A stretch of 64,000 nt of DNA from Arcuatula senhousia (taxonomy: Eukaryota > Mollusca > Bivalvia > Mytilida > Mytilidae), in the NCBI GenBank assembly GCA_963971305.1, contig OZ020309.1:5263001-5327000 (forward strand). Reading direction: 5' to 3'. Position 1 is the stretch's first letter. Every line of letters begins with the position of its first letter. A program made the position numbers and the translations under genes. This document shows positions 41,839-52,775 of this stretch, one piece after another. Under the pieces are notes generated by a model that worked only from the letters and a program-made list of their open reading frames with translations, did not search any database and was not told where the DNA came from.

Positions 41839-44800
41839 GTTTCTTTCGAAAAACATAATGATTAATGAAATTGTAAAGTGTAAATTTTAATTATTTATTA
41901 AAAGCAGATTAAATGATTTTTTCTTAAAAAAACAGAAAATAAATCAAATGGCTATATTGTCAAATTTTCCCGGCCTGGAAAATTTGAAATGACCACAAAA
42001 ATGCTCCCGATCAACACGATTGGTATATGAGAAGAATAAAAGAAAGATTTTTTTAATCATAATGACGGAATAGACCCTGAAACTTCTCCGGGAAAATTTG
42101 AGGATCAGTATATATAAGACACTGTTTTAGTGATTGAGTAGTCTTCCAGAATTCCGACCAGTACCTCCCCGTGGTGGAAGACGGGGTCTGCTCCAGCGAC
42201 AACAAAGGATACTCTGGAGCAGCTAACACTGGCGGTGTTGTGTCATGGGCTAGACGACCCATGGCACATAGCGAGTCTATACCGATTGGTATAAGTCGAT
42301 GCAGAGGGGCTTTCCCCTAGTCGCGACTATAAATACCCATCAGCAGTGATTGAGTAATCAAATAACGGCCGATTAAAGTTATAACTGTTTTAAAATTTGA
42401 GGATCAGTATATAAAACAATGTTTCATTAATTAATACCCTTTATTCCGTAAAAGTAATCAAATAACGGAATAAAGCCCAATGTACATGACATTATACTGT
42501 TTTAAAGACCCGGGAAAATTTGAGGATCAGTATATAAGACACTGTTTTACAAGACCCGGGAAAATTTGAGGATCAGTATATAAGACACTGTTTTAAAGAC
42601 CCGGGAAAATTTGAGGATCAGTATATAAGACACTGTTTTAAAGACCCGGGAAAATTTGAGGATCAGTATATAAGACACTGTTTTAAAGACCCGGGAAAAT
42701 TTGAGGATCAGTATATAAGACACTGTTTTAAAGACCCGGGAAAATTTGAGGATCAGTATATAAGACACTGATTTACAAGACCCGGGAAAATTTGAGGATC
42801 AGTATATTTAAGACACTGTTTTAGAGATCTGGGAAAATTTGAGGATCAGTATATATATAAGACACTGTTTTACAAGAACCGGGAAAATTTGAGGATCAGT
42901 ATGTACATTTGTATATAAGACACTGTTTTACAAGAACCGGGAAAATTTGAGGATCAGTATATTTAAGACACTGTTTTAGAGATCCGGGAAAATTTGAGGA
43001 TCAGTATATAAGACACTGTTTTACAAGAACCAGGAAAATTTGAGGATCAGTATATAAGACACTGTTTTAAAGACCCGGGAAAATTTGAGGATCAGTATAT
43101 AAGACACTGTTTTAAAGACCCGGGAAAATTTGAGGATCAGTATATAAGACACTGTTTTAAAGACCCGGGAAAATTTGAGGATCAGTATATAAGACACTGT
43201 TTTAAAGACCCGGGAAAATTTGAGGATCAGTATATAAGACACTGATTTACAAGACCCGGGAAAATTTGAGGATCAGTATATTTAAGACACTGTTTTAGAG
43301 ATCTGGGAAAATTTGAGGATCAGTATATATATAAGACACTGTTTTACAAGAACCGGGAAAATTTGAGGATCAGTATATATATAAGACACTGTTTTACAAG
43401 AACCGGGAAAATTTGAGGATCAGTATATGAGACACTGTTTTTACTCTTTATTATATATTATTGGAGAAAATGAATATTTTTGTATCCTTTTTACTCAATT
43501 CCTATCTAAGTGTCTGAAAGGGTTTTCTTTGGGGGAGATCATACATAAAAAAAGGGGCATGGTATTTTTTTTGGGGGGGGGGATTAAAAAAATCTTTCTT
43601 TTATTCAATCCATAAAAACGAGTCATTTTTTATATATAAAAATTAATCTTTCCCGGATTTTTTAAGTCCGGGAAAATTTGACGATATAGCAGAAAAACGA
43701 AAAAACAGAAAATAAATCAAATATTTTAGCCAAAAGAGGAGGAACTGGTAAAAAAAACTGGTTCCAATACGATAATGGATGAAGAAATTAAATAATTTAT
43801 TTCCCGTTCAAGATTGATTTTTTATAGGTTATTCATAAGAAGCGTTGATAGAAATTGCTGTTCCCTTTGCTTCATGTTGAATGAAGTCGAAACAAAATTT
43901 GGTTTGGAACTATATGAAACAAGAGGTCCCAGAAGGTTTTTTTATCATTGCACGCCACTGTACCAAAGGCTAATTAAATATTTTACCGAACTGGTCCGGC
44001 GGTTCGGTACATTTCATGAAGACTGCACAAATAAATAGGGGTGTAACGATACCACTTCCCCACGATCCGATACACATCACGATACCTGGCTCACGATCCG
44101 ATCCGTATCACGATACCTTTTAATTTCATAACTTACAAAAGACCTGCTTGTCATATCATTGTAAATCGAAGGTAATGTTTAAGATGTATAATTTTCATGT
44201 GTTAAATAGACTGTAAATCGAAGTCTTTTCAAGCAAAAGATTTTATTTCAGTCCGACAGACAATATTTTGTGCCATTGTTGACACTGGAAGCACGCTTTT
44301 TTTATCTTCCTACCAAAGATGGATACGACATTTTTTGGATCGGATCGGAATCGCGAAGTCAAACACGGTATCGGATTTCCAGATCATGGGATAAAATATC
44401 GTGATGCACCGGTGAATCGTTACACCCCTACAAATAAATAGATAAAAGTTGACTACACCATGTCTCAGGATGAAAAGTCTATTTTATTTAACTGACTAGT
44501 TTCAGCAGTTACCTGCTGTCATCAGGCCAATTTTACATAGAAATTACTGAGCTTAATTACAAAATGTCACATCATGATACATGTCTCCCCTTAACCACTC
44601 AATGGATTTGTATGAAACTATTACACAACTTTTGTGACATAATGTGGATGTGCATAATTAATTTTTAAATGCTATCTTATTGATTTCTTGTTTCCTATGG
44701 AAAAAAAACTTGACATAACAAATAAAGGGGATACCTCACACAAAGAAATTCTTGTTACCTTTGATTTTTTATCTTTGATTTCAGTCAAGTGACAGTAAGA

Positions 44801-47800
44801 TGGACACTAGAGGCAAAGAAATGCATGTCTAATTCTTCTGAAGGAAAGCTCCCTTGTGAGGTTCTTATAATTGCTGTTGGACCAGCAGCCACAGGTAGAA
44901 TATGAACTGGGTGTACCAAATGAAAAATAGATTAAAAACTGTCATTATCATATTAACAAAATTATGTATAAAATTGTTGCAATGTTCTTATAGATACTGT
45001 CCTTTTCAAATCCTAGCTAGAACACTGATACAAATTAGTGAATGTATGTGTTCATCATTTATGGAGTGACCATTTAATTTTTATGGGAGGCTATGGTGAA
45101 ATTTGAAATAAGAAATGCAGAATGCCAAAAATCAAGAAATAAAAAGGCAGGACAGTACTTTAATTAAAAGAAAAGAAGGATGGCATTTTTGGCTGAAAAA
45201 AAAAATTAATATAGTATATGAATTAAAAAAAAAATTGTGGCATGCTAAGTGTGCAACAACAAATTTAATCCAGACTCTGATTTTTCCAAATATAAAAAGG
45301 CATGGCGAAGAAAATATCCATAGCCTCCCCATAAAAGTCAAATGGTGTCTTTCTAAATAATAAAATGGTAAAATATATACACGTACAGGATAACCTGATG
45401 GTCCAAGAAAAACACCAAACAGACATTCTAATTTCAAAGTCCATGTAGAATAAAGACAAAACCAGTTGTAATTTAAGACAACAAACCATGCATATGAAAA
45501 AAAAAATCAGAACACAACTTAACTGCAATGTGAAAAATTAAAGTGATCAAACTCAGAAGCTCTAGTATTAAAGTACGGTAGTTCCTGATTGATGCAGCAT
45601 CATTGGTTTATTGTCATTGGTAATAGTTTAAATATCAAAGATCTAAGTATTCCAATACATATTATCAATTACTTTTGGTGAGTCCAAAAGGGCATAATAT
45701 TGTGATATTTTGAAACAGAGTTGCCTGCATCACTATCAGAATTGCTTGATAAAGTGTGTATATCTACTCTAAATGTGGAGATTTTCACATGTGGTTATTA
45801 AATTTTAGCTGAATTTGCTAAAATCTAAAAATGTCTACAAACTTATTGTAATGCTTTAAGAAAGGATTATGAATAATCTGAAAAAAATTGTGAACTTATT
45901 CCAAAGTGAAAGGATGCTATTACAAAATCAAGAAAAAATTACTTTACTATTGAAAAATTCCACATTTATTGTATGACTTTGATTCAATGATTGTATGATG
46001 ATTTGATTTAGGTTTTGTACAGACATATGTGATTCATAAAAACTATGAAATAATCGGAGGACTTTTTAGTGGACTCGATGCTGATGACGTAAATTCATTC
46101 AACCAGAAAACACCAACAGATAAATCCTGTTATGTTTACAGAAAAAAAGACTGTCCTGAAGTTTTAGTGTGTCAATGTAATATAAATGTGACCCCAGAAC
46201 AGGCGTACTCATTTACGGAACAGGTAGTAGACAGTGTCTTGTGTCTTGTTGCATTATTTAGATAGGTGGGGCATCTTTTCTCCCACTCAAAAAAAAAACA
46301 ACACAAAACAAACCAAAAACAATGCACACCAATGTGCTGAAATATCTTGATGCTTGCATTGTACATCTATGAACTGGTTTAACCTTTAGAATTCAACTTA
46401 TCAAGTTTTAATTCTCGTGCTTCTATTCACCACCAAAATACATTTGTAGCAAAAATTACCTGCTTCATGTAAAGGATATACATGTACCACTTTATATTTC
46501 TTATAGATATAAAATTCAGAAAGTATTGATTTATTTAAAAATTCCCCCAAAAATACAAGGCTTAAAAAAACATGGAATTTTTGATAATAATGATTTAAAA
46601 CAAAATAAAGGGACATAATCCGTTTTCTCATTTCAGCTTTTTCCATCTATAAACTTAGAAAACAGTTACATCTCTATCCTGTGTTCAGCTCACACCAGTG
46701 AATATAAATCAGAGGTACCAGTTTCAGACTTGAAAGTTCCATTCTTACGATCTCTGCGTTCTGTCAAATGCCTAGCTACACCTCTGGCTCCCTATGTAGC
46801 TCAGCCAAATATAGTCACAGGATTACCAGCACAATGTAAGTTATATTTTGCTCATCTGTAAGTTAATTGCATGTACATGGTTCCCACAAACCCTGGGAAA
46901 CTGGAAAATCTCTTCAAATTCAGAATTTTTCTTTCTTCTGGGAAAGCCCTTGAAAATTGTAATATTTGTCAAAATCCATGTACTGGGGTGGGCTTTGGTA
47001 GCACTATCAATTCGACCACATCAGATTTGTTTGCAACGAAGTTTGTTTACCAATCACCTTCACAGTGGCGCCACTCTTTCAGTCTAAATATGATTCATAC
47101 ATGTAACTGTATCACATTATGTACTACTTGGCTCTGCCCCTGTCAAATTATCAAGTTGTTGTTATTAATAAATCTGTTATAATTTTATTTACTGTCACAA
47201 ATTGTCATAATCAATTATATGTAATTTTATGCTCTATTATAGGGCCCTTAATTGGAATAAAGCTATTTCTATTTTTATTTCTATTAAAAGTAGTTTCAAA
47301 TATCACATATTAGTATTAAAGCATTTTCATGACTTGGTATCTAGTTAAAAATGACCCTGAGACATCCTTGAAATCTGGAGAAAATCCTTGAAAAACCTTT
47401 GAATTTCAGCTTGAAAAACATCCCCAAACAATAGTAGCAGTATAGTATTGTATACCAATAGCATGAGTTTGTATATACTGTGGATTCATTTATTTTTCGA
47501 GGGTGTCAATTTTCATAGATTGCTGAAAAAATGTTAGTTTGAGGGTTCTTAAATTCTTGGCTCTTAGTTTACTGTATGCATTTTATAGCAATGTTCAATT
47601 TCCTTTTTGTGGAAGCCAAATTTCTAGGATTAGCAACACCCACCAAATCTATGAAAATTGAAACCTCACAAAAAATAATGAAACCAGAATTGATTTATTA
47701 TACAATTTGATTATCACTGGTTTATTAAAGAAACAGTATATACCAAGACAGCAAGAATAGTGTTTTCCAAAAAAACAGCAGTGAATGTTCTATTTCTCGA

Positions 47801-50554
47801 CCTCTTTTTCATTTAATAACAAATTAATTGGTTTTATATCTGTGATTCATCTCTTGTAGACTTGCCAGCTTCAGATTTGCTCTAGTCAAAAGTTAAAAGG
47901 AGAAAAAATTCTCTGAATGCAACAGGCTTGCTAATATTTTTACACAAGGTGCAGTTGGATTCAAAACATTTTATAGGAGTTATGTGATGTTATCAACAAC
48001 TGTGTGCATTTAAGGTCAAAGAAAGGTTATTTGTTTTAATTACAGGTTTATCATACTGTCAAGTTCACAATGTCAAGGCTGTGCTATATATATGTTATAC
48101 AGATAACATACAGGTGGACTCTGAGACAATGAGATGTTTCATTCCCCTGACACAATCCACCCCTATCAAGGACATTATTGAGGTAAGTGTAAGGCTAAGA
48201 CGATTTAACGTGATGGGGCCTTGTTTTTTCTTGAAAAAACTGTTTTTTTTCATGTTTTTATGAAACAATTTTTTGGCAGCTGAAAAAAATATTTTGAAGA
48301 AGTATTTCTGCGATATAAAATAATGCTAAATTTTTTTTATTATGAAAAATATTATGTCATGATGCCTGTAGAAATAAGAAATAATTTCTGACCAGTACAA
48401 AAAAACAAGGCCCCCTTTTAAGTTAAATGCTTGGTCCCTAACTAATAGCAAAAACCAACTTAGTATTTTGTCAATATATGGCAGTCGGGTATCATCCTTA
48501 TACAAGTGAATTTGTTTCACTCCGACAAGTGATATCTAATCACTGATACAGGTGAACACAGTTTTGGGTGAATAGATTTCACCTGTTCAAGTGAATTTTT
48601 ATTTTACCCCTGCTTCAAAGAAGAGGGGGGTATACTAGTTTACCTCTGTCCTTTCGTCCGTCCACAACACAACTTTCGTATTAGTTTTCTAAGCAACTGC
48701 ATATCAAAGTGACTTGAAATTTGGTATATGGCTTCAATGTGAGGTCCTTTATCACAAGTATAAGAATTAGGTCTGTTGGACATCTAATCCTTCTTTACTG
48801 AATTAGTGAATTTTAACAAAGTTTGTCAGATATCTACTTCCTGTTTACCTACTTCATCAGTTTTCAAGATTTCTGTTCAATGGTTGAAAATTTTCATAAC
48901 AGTTCATCTGCCACTATTCATCACAGGGACTTGATATTTTGTATATGAATTCAGTATGAGGTCCTCTATTGAGGGTATCAAAATAAGGTCTGTCAGAAAT
49001 CAACTTCCTGTTTATGGACATAGTTAATTTTGGGGGTAGCAGGGTTATACTGAGTGAGCAGTAGCTCACAGATTCCTTGTTTGTCAAATTAATATAGCCA
49101 CTAGTATATGCAATTTCTTTTTATTTGAAGTATATTTAAGAACAAATTCAGAATTTCTACACTTCATAAGTATCATTATAAAGACACCTTAAACATTCTA
49201 AAATATAAAGAAGAATATATCTAAAAGTTCAGAATTCAGTAAAGAAAATCACAAGGATCAGTTTTCATGATCATGCTAAAAAAATTTTTTTTGCATGCAT
49301 ATCACTATCATTCTCTTATGTTTATATTAACCCAGGTTTCTGAAATCACAATTTACTCTTTCCTGTATAAAGCAAAGGTGCCAAAATGATGAGGGGTCAT
49401 TTGCCCTTGATTGTAAAAAACTTTTAAATTTTATTTCAGAAGAAGAAAAAGAGAACATCTTTTTATAAACAAACTAATATTTTATTATTGTGTAACACCC
49501 AAACATCCACGCATTCAGCTGCTTTTTGGACTTGACACTAATTTAAGTGTTTCGGCATTCAAAGCAAATAGGATGGTATATGTAAAAAAGTAAAAAAAAA
49601 AACAATTTTCAATGGACAGATATGCCATCATCAGAAGTCTGTCTGCCCTTTTTTTACTTCAAAACTGATGAAGTTAAAATGTTGCCTAGATTTCTGTTTT
49701 TTCTAAAAGCTACGATAGGTTCTTCAAGTAGCAGTTTTTCACAGCTTTTGTTAAATTTTAAAAGCTGCCAATGTTTCATTAGACATTTTTTAATGTTTTT
49801 CAATGCTGGGTTAAACCTCGTAATTAACACCATTGGAATTTTGGCAGTAGTGTTTTTTCTGTATTTTAAAAGGTAAGGTCCTCCTATTGAAAGTGCTCTA
49901 TCGATATTGTAATCAATTTCGTGGTCAGAATACCCTCTCTGTTTTAATCTAGATTTGAAAAGGTTCATTAATTTGTCTACAACAGAATTATCATTAGTAG
50001 ACCGTATATATCTGATAGCCTCTCCCTTGATAAACCCATTAAAAACATGTGGGCAATGGCTACTCCTACGATGCAGGTACATGAAAGAATTTGAAGGTTT
50101 AAAAAATGTCTCAAGGTCAAGTATTTGTACATTTACAAATCTGGGTCCCTTTGCGACCAAAACATCAAAAAATGATAATTTATCATTGTGAATTTCGTAT
50201 GTAAATTTGATAAGAGGATGATAATCATTCGCAATATTAAAAGCTCTTTTACTTCAGCTTCATTGCTATTTATTATTGTGTAACACCCAAACATCCACAT
50301 TATTGTGTAACACCTAAACATCCAAGAATGTCTGCTTTTTAACTTGTTTATTTCTTGCGGGCTAATAGCTTTACATATTCTCTGTCTTATACATGTCATA
50401 ATTTAACATAAATTTAGACATCAAAACAATTGTATTTATTGATTAACCAGTAATTTGTTTTTCTTCTTTTCATTCACAGAAAAACACCAAGGCTGATGAG
50501 ATGCTGAAGATGATAGTAGACTTACACACAAAACACAATACTTTATATTTATAA
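41750..50554 (+). CDS. PSMG1: Proteasome assembly chaperone 1, complete 6-exon gene
   Basis: Coding exons: 41750-41838, 44785-44894, 46012-46223, 46637-46835, 48046-48182, 50480-50554; 822 nt, 273 aa, all phases joining. PSMG1 (PAC1) forms a heterodimer with PSMG2 that scaffolds assembly of the 20S proteasome alpha ring and blocks wrong dimers. Family marks: MATFFGEVLPVVSRA at the start with an acidic stretch (EEDEDDDLD), RWTLEAKK, CEVLIIAVG, VLVCQCNINVTPEQAYSFTEQ, FLRSLRSVK, PYVAQPNIVTGLPA, LSYCQVHNVKAVLYICYTD, and the C-terminus ..NTLYL. The last three residues LYL fit the HbYX motif by which assembly chaperones dock on the alpha ring (human ends in IYT). The length is close to human (288 aa). 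Exon 1 is very near the transposon's right end. Confidence 0.95.
42041..43440. repeat. 45-bp satellite with a 474-bp higher-order repeat, PSMG1 intron 1
   Basis: The unit is AGACCCGGGAAAATTTGAGG continuing ATCAGTATATAAGACACTGT-TTTAA, 45 bp. Runs of five near-identical units alternate with variant units (AGATCTGGG, CAAGAACCGGG, TATATATATAAG). The composite repeats at a 474-bp offset: minus-strand frames 42547-42768 and 43021-43242 are the same 15-residue repeat. The first unit is separated from the main array by the insert at 42141-42344. Not coding. Confidence 0.9.
42141..42344. other. 204-bp GC-rich insert folding into consecutive hairpins
   Basis: Flanked by the 12-bp direct repeat AGTGATTGAGTA (42129-42140 and 42345-42356). 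Perfect stems in order: GTCTTCC/GGAAGAC (42141-42147/42176-42182), alternative CCCCGT/ACGGGG (42167/42181), CTGCTCCAG/CTGGAGCAG (42188-42196/42214-42222), AACAC/GTGTT, CATGGG/CCCATG (42244-42249/42258-42263), TATACC/GGTATA with a 4-nt loop (42278-42283/42288-42293), AGTCG/CGACT enclosing AGGGG/CCCCT (42294-42328), then TATAAATA. The composition is far richer in GC and CpG than its surroundings. I do not recognise it; a retroposed structured RNA, an LTR fragment or a small foldback element are all possible. A 69-codon minus-strand frame spans it. Confidence 0.65.
43722..43910. repeat. Dispersed repeat family D, copy in PSMG1 intron 1
   Basis: Shares 'aggaggaactggtaaaaaaa', 'gttgatagaaattgctgttc' and 'catgttgaatgaagt' with 34140-34375. 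A 74-codon plus-strand frame continuing to 44038 is not recognisable. Confidence 0.6.
44036..44430. mobile_element. hAT-type MITE, 395 bp, with 8-bp target duplication
   Basis: Terminal repeats TAGGGGTGTAACGAT / ATCGTTACACCCCTA, flanked by CAAATAAA on both sides (44028-44035, 44431-44438). An 8-bp duplication and AGGGGTGTAACG ends are typical of hAT elements. The interior has 'cacgatccgatac' and 'ggatcggatcg' subterminal motifs. It lies in PSMG1 intron 1. Confidence 0.9.
44439..44784. other. Remainder of PSMG1 intron 1; nothing recognised
   Basis: AT-rich sequence between the hAT MITE and exon 2; 'agtttcagcagttacctgct' may be a retroelement relic. No feature is supported. Confidence 0.35.
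44785..44894 (+). CDS. PSMG1: PSMG1 exon 2 (residues 30-66)
   Basis: Acceptor TTGATTTCAG, donor GTAGAA. It encodes SQVTVRWTLEAKKCM and LPCEVLIIAVGPAATG, the counterpart of the KFIIAIG strand in human PAC1. Confidence 0.9.
45063..45353. mobile_element. G-tract/C-tract MITE, copy 4 (PSMG1 intron 2)
   Basis: Left: GTGACCATTTAATTTTTATG then GGAGGCTATGG. Right: CCATAGCCTCCCC then ATAAAAGTCAAATGGTGTC. Diverged, but on the same plan. Overlapping frames of 81-101 codons are by-products of the inverted structure. Confidence 0.7.
45354..46011. other. Remainder of PSMG1 intron 2; nothing recognised
   Basis: AT-rich intronic sequence without supported features. Confidence 0.4.
46012..46223 (+). CDS. 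PSMG1: PSMG1 exon 3 (residues 67-137)
   Basis: Acceptor TTGATTTAG, donor GTAGTA, ends in phase 0. It encodes GFVQTYVIHKNYEIIGGLF through CQCNINVTPEQAYSFTEQ. Confidence 0.92.
46637..46835 (+). CDS. PSMG1: PSMG1 exon 4 (residues 138-203)
   Basis: Acceptor CTCATTTCAG, donor GTAAGT. It encodes ENSYISILCSAHTSEYKSE, PFLRSLRSVKC and YVAQPNIVTGLPAQ. Confidence 0.92.
46836..48045. other. PSMG1 intron 4; nothing recognised
   Basis: AT-rich. Short open frames (79-103 codons at 46848-47182) overlap each other in different frames and lack any domain. 'agggcccttaattggaataa' at about 47242 recurs at 55546, so a dispersed repeat fragment is present. Confidence 0.4.
48046..48182 (+). CDS. PSMG1: PSMG1 exon 5 (residues 204-249)
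   Basis: Acceptor TTAATTACAG, donor GTAAGT. It encodes LSYCQVHNVKAVLYICYTD, near-identical in plan to human SYCQVWKIPAILYLCYTD. A MITE begins about 10 bp past the donor. Confidence 0.92.
48193..48440. mobile_element. G-tract/C-tract MITE, copy 5, beside the PSMG1 exon 5 donor
   Basis: Left: CGATTTAACGTGATGGGGCC then TTGTTTTTT. Right: AAAAACAAGGCCCCCTTTTA then AGTTAAATG and GGTCCC. It begins about 10 bp after the exon 5 splice donor. Confidence 0.7.
48600..49085 (+). repeat. Dispersed repeat family E, copy 1 (PSMG1 intron 5)
   Basis: 'cccctgcttcaaagaagagg', 'cttgaaatttggtatatggc', 'ggtctgtcagaaatcaactt' and 'gagcagtagctcacagattc' in order. The same sequence of blocks recurs at 53102-53670. 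Confidence 0.7.
49656..50262 (-). pseudogene. Penelope-like reverse transcriptase, C-terminal part
   Basis: Minus-strand frame from about 50262 to 49656. Visible blocks: HPLIKFTYEIHNDKLSFFDV, KGPRF, TFFKPSNSFMYLHRRSSHC, PHVFNGFIKGEAIRYIRSTN, FKSRLKQRGYSDHEID, RFNPALKNIKKCLMKHWQLL, then EEPIVAFRKNRNLGNIL. This order (KPTNT-YLH--S-HP--VFKG-IKGE--RY, FNPAL, HW-LL, PP--A-R---NL-D-L) is diagnostic of Penelope-like elements downstream of the RT catalytic motifs. The YxDD part and the GIY-YIG endonuclease are missing, so it is a truncated copy in PSMG1 intron 5. Direct repeats 'attgtgtaacacccaaacat' occur at about 49487, 50274 and (variant) 50301. Confidence 0.82.
50480..50554 (+). CDS. PSMG1: PSMG1 exon 6 (residues 250-273 and stop)
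   Basis: Acceptor CATTCACAG, preceded by a pyrimidine tract. It encodes KNTKADEMLKMIVDLHTKH and the terminal NTLYL. Too short for an automatic ORF call; found from the conserved C-terminal helix and HbYX end. Confidence 0.88.
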   Translation, partial: KNTKADEMLKMIVDLHTKHNTLYL

Positions 50555-50642
50555 AACTTTTATTTTATGTAAAAATGTATTGCTTAGTGTATGTAATGTG
50601 CCACTGTAACTGGCTTTATCTATCAATTTATGACCTTTTTGG

Positions 50643-50899
50643 GGTCCTGGGTGGCTGAGTAGTCTAAGGCGCCAGTTTAGATATCACACTTTCGATCACT
50701 AGTCAATTATCTCTTTAGGTTGTTGGATTTAGTCCAAGTTTGTAACAGGACTTCCCTTCCTGTATGGAATTTAGGTTTGTCAGGTTTGTGGTCCCCCCTG
50801 GGTCTCTGGTTTCTCCACCATTAAAACTGACTGCCCTGCATTGACCAGATGCATTGAAAATGACAAAGACATTAAAGTCAAACACACACACACACACAT
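50643..50899 (+). mobile_element. tRNA-Leu-derived SINE downstream of PSMG1, with (CA)n tail
   Basis: GGTCCTGGGTGGCTGAGTAG followed by TCTAAGGCGCCAG is a clear tRNA-Leu 5' half (A box GTGGCTGAGT). A body with 'ggtctctggtttctccacca' and 'ttaaaactgactgccctgca' follows, then a tail 'gacattaaagtcaaa' and (CA)n. It begins about 90 bp after the PSMG1 stop, so it may lie in the 3' UTR. Confidence 0.8.
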
Positions 50900-50944
50900 G
50901 ATCATTTGTTTGAAATGACTTCATCCCTGTTTGAACCATTGGGT

Positions 50945-51090
50945 TAGAGTTCTTTTCATTCAATACTTTTGGTTTTTGGCCTTCCAAAGTTTTGATTGAA
51001 ATGCTGCTGTTGAGAGGCTACTCCTTGAAATATTTATATACAGCATAACCAAATGAACAGTTTTTATACCCTATTTGGTATTGCATTTTG
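50945..51090 (+). repeat. Repeat shared with the nested element in the transposon
   Basis: 'cttttggtttttggccttcc', 'gttgagaggctactccttga' and 'ccctatttggtatt' match 39540-39700 in the 1.5-kb element inside the SGNH gene, with substitutions. Confidence 0.6.
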
Positions 51091-51303
51091 TCAAAAAAAA
51101 AGTGTTGCTCAGTGCAAAAAAAATTGACAACATGTCTAGAAAGTCTGACAACTTTTATCTGTTTTGTGTAATTTGAAATTGGAACTCATTCAATGGATGG
51201 TTCCAAAACTTAAAAAATCGACTATAGATGCATTGAATATGTGCACTTTCCCTTATGGGATAATTGAATACAAAAGAAATGGTGGCATATTAAACGCATC
51301 TAA

Positions 51304-51575
51304 TTCCCTTGTTCTACATGCAATTGGGATACCTGTATTGTGAATCAGAGACTCAAAACTTGGAATTAGGAAAATTAATTGCTGATTTAAAAACTTGGGA
51401 ACGCAGTATGCGTTTACGGGAATATTTTTTCAACAAAAATGATCCCAACACTTATGATTATTCGTCAGAGAACAAATTTAAAGATGAACGAAAACGAAAA
51501 TCTTTTACGCCGGCCCGGCACTATAAAAGTCTTCGACATTTTGACCAAAAAACCCAGTTTCGAAATCCTCGTTAA
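51304..51575 (+). pseudogene. Penelope-like element N-terminal fragment (tentative)
   Basis: An 88-codon plus-strand frame contains LIADLKTWERSMRLREYFFN, then DPNTYDYSSENKF and basic SFTPARH. A W-RSMRLREYF block followed by an acidic/Ser linker is a layout I associate with the N-terminal part of mollusc Penelope-like proteins (memory). It is in the opposite orientation to the C-terminal fragment at 49656-50262, so the two are not one intact element. Confidence 0.45.
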
Positions 51576-51750
51576 AATTTTCTGGCTACAGGTATGATAA
51601 TGTCTAGTGTCTCATTAAAAGCACAGTCTAAAATTGAATGTATTGAGCACTGAGAGAAGAAAAGTTTTAGGGTTTTAATAATTTTGTACTTAAAATTTTG
51701 ATTTTTATAATGGAATTCAGAATGGGTAAATGTACATGATATGGATCTGT

Positions 51751-52089
51751 TACAACCCGTCCGATTTAACTATGGACTTTTGATTGTAGCGTAAAGTGAA
51801 GTGTGCTCATACAACAATGAAAATTTACATGTCATGAACAAGCCAATCGGTAACAAAAACCGCAAATCGTCACAGTAGGAAAACCCCCCATTTATCAATA
51901 TCCAATCAGATTGAATGTTTGCACGACCCATTCATTCAATCAATGTATTTTTATGTAATCAAATGTAACAATTTGTGGTTTTTGTTAACGATTGGCTTTG
52001 TTCATGACGACGTAAATTTTCATTGTTGTGATTGCACACTTCACTTTACGCTACACTCGGAAGTCCATAGTTAAATCGGACGGGTTGTA
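51751..52089. mobile_element. 339-bp foldback MITE
   Basis: The left arm TACAACCCGTCCGATTTAAC continues through 'gtagcgtaaagtgaagtgtg' to 'caatgaaaatttac'. The right arm is the complement (GTAAATTTTCATTG ... CACACTTCACTTTACGCTAC ... GTTAAATCGGACGGGTTGTA). The arms are over 120 bp with few mismatches around a short AT-rich centre. Confidence 0.85.
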
Positions 52090-52239
52090 GAATTCATGAA
52101 AACTTTTTTTTGAAAAATGATAGGTCAGATAATGTTATTATATTATGATGAAAAAAAAAAAAAAAACAAAGATCATTGAACATTATCTCACCTGACCGGA
52201 AGGGTTTTCAAAGTTGTAATATAAATAAATGTATACCCT

Positions 52240-52775
52240 TATAATAGGGTTTATGGTTCTTTAAAAGTGAAAGGTGTTTTTTTTCGTGTTATTGACCTAT
52301 AGAATGGAACCTTGCTGATTGAGAAAAGCTATTGCTTGCTTAATGCCTAAACCTTCAGCTCATTGAGCATCTACAAAAGTCTCCATTGGGTCAAAGTTAA
52401 AAATAACATTTTGTTGATGTTTTTGGCCTATTGAATGAAAACTGTTGCAGAAAAAGAAAAGCTGTTGCCTGATTTAACCTTCAGCTTATTGAGTTCTACA
52501 AATGTCTCTATTGAGTCGAAGTTGTCAGATGACCCCTTGTAAAATATAACAAGTTTTGGGTTATTGCCTTACAGATTTAACCTATAAAAAGATCTAGAAA
52601 GAAGCTTTTGTTTGCTTGAATATTTTTCGTATACTTGCTCCACAAAAACCTTCATAGGTAGAAGTTGTATGATGACTCCTTATTGGAGTTTTTGGCTTCA
52701 GATGACAAAATATTATCATTCCATCATTCATTGAAGTCAATTGAACGATTCAGGCTCCTGGGAGCCTCTTGTTTA
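52240..52775 (-). repeat. AACAAGAGGCTC-family element, reverse orientation
   Basis: It ends on the plus strand with 'caggctcctgggagcctctt'. Inside are three diverged blocks with 'aaccttcagctcattgagca' and 'aagtctccattgggtcaaag', the complements of blocks in 29703-32701. Confidence 0.65.

Noticed and set aside
42547..43242. CRISPR-like regular array of 45-bp units
   Set aside because: The units are contiguous without unique spacers, and the context is a eukaryotic intron. It is a satellite.
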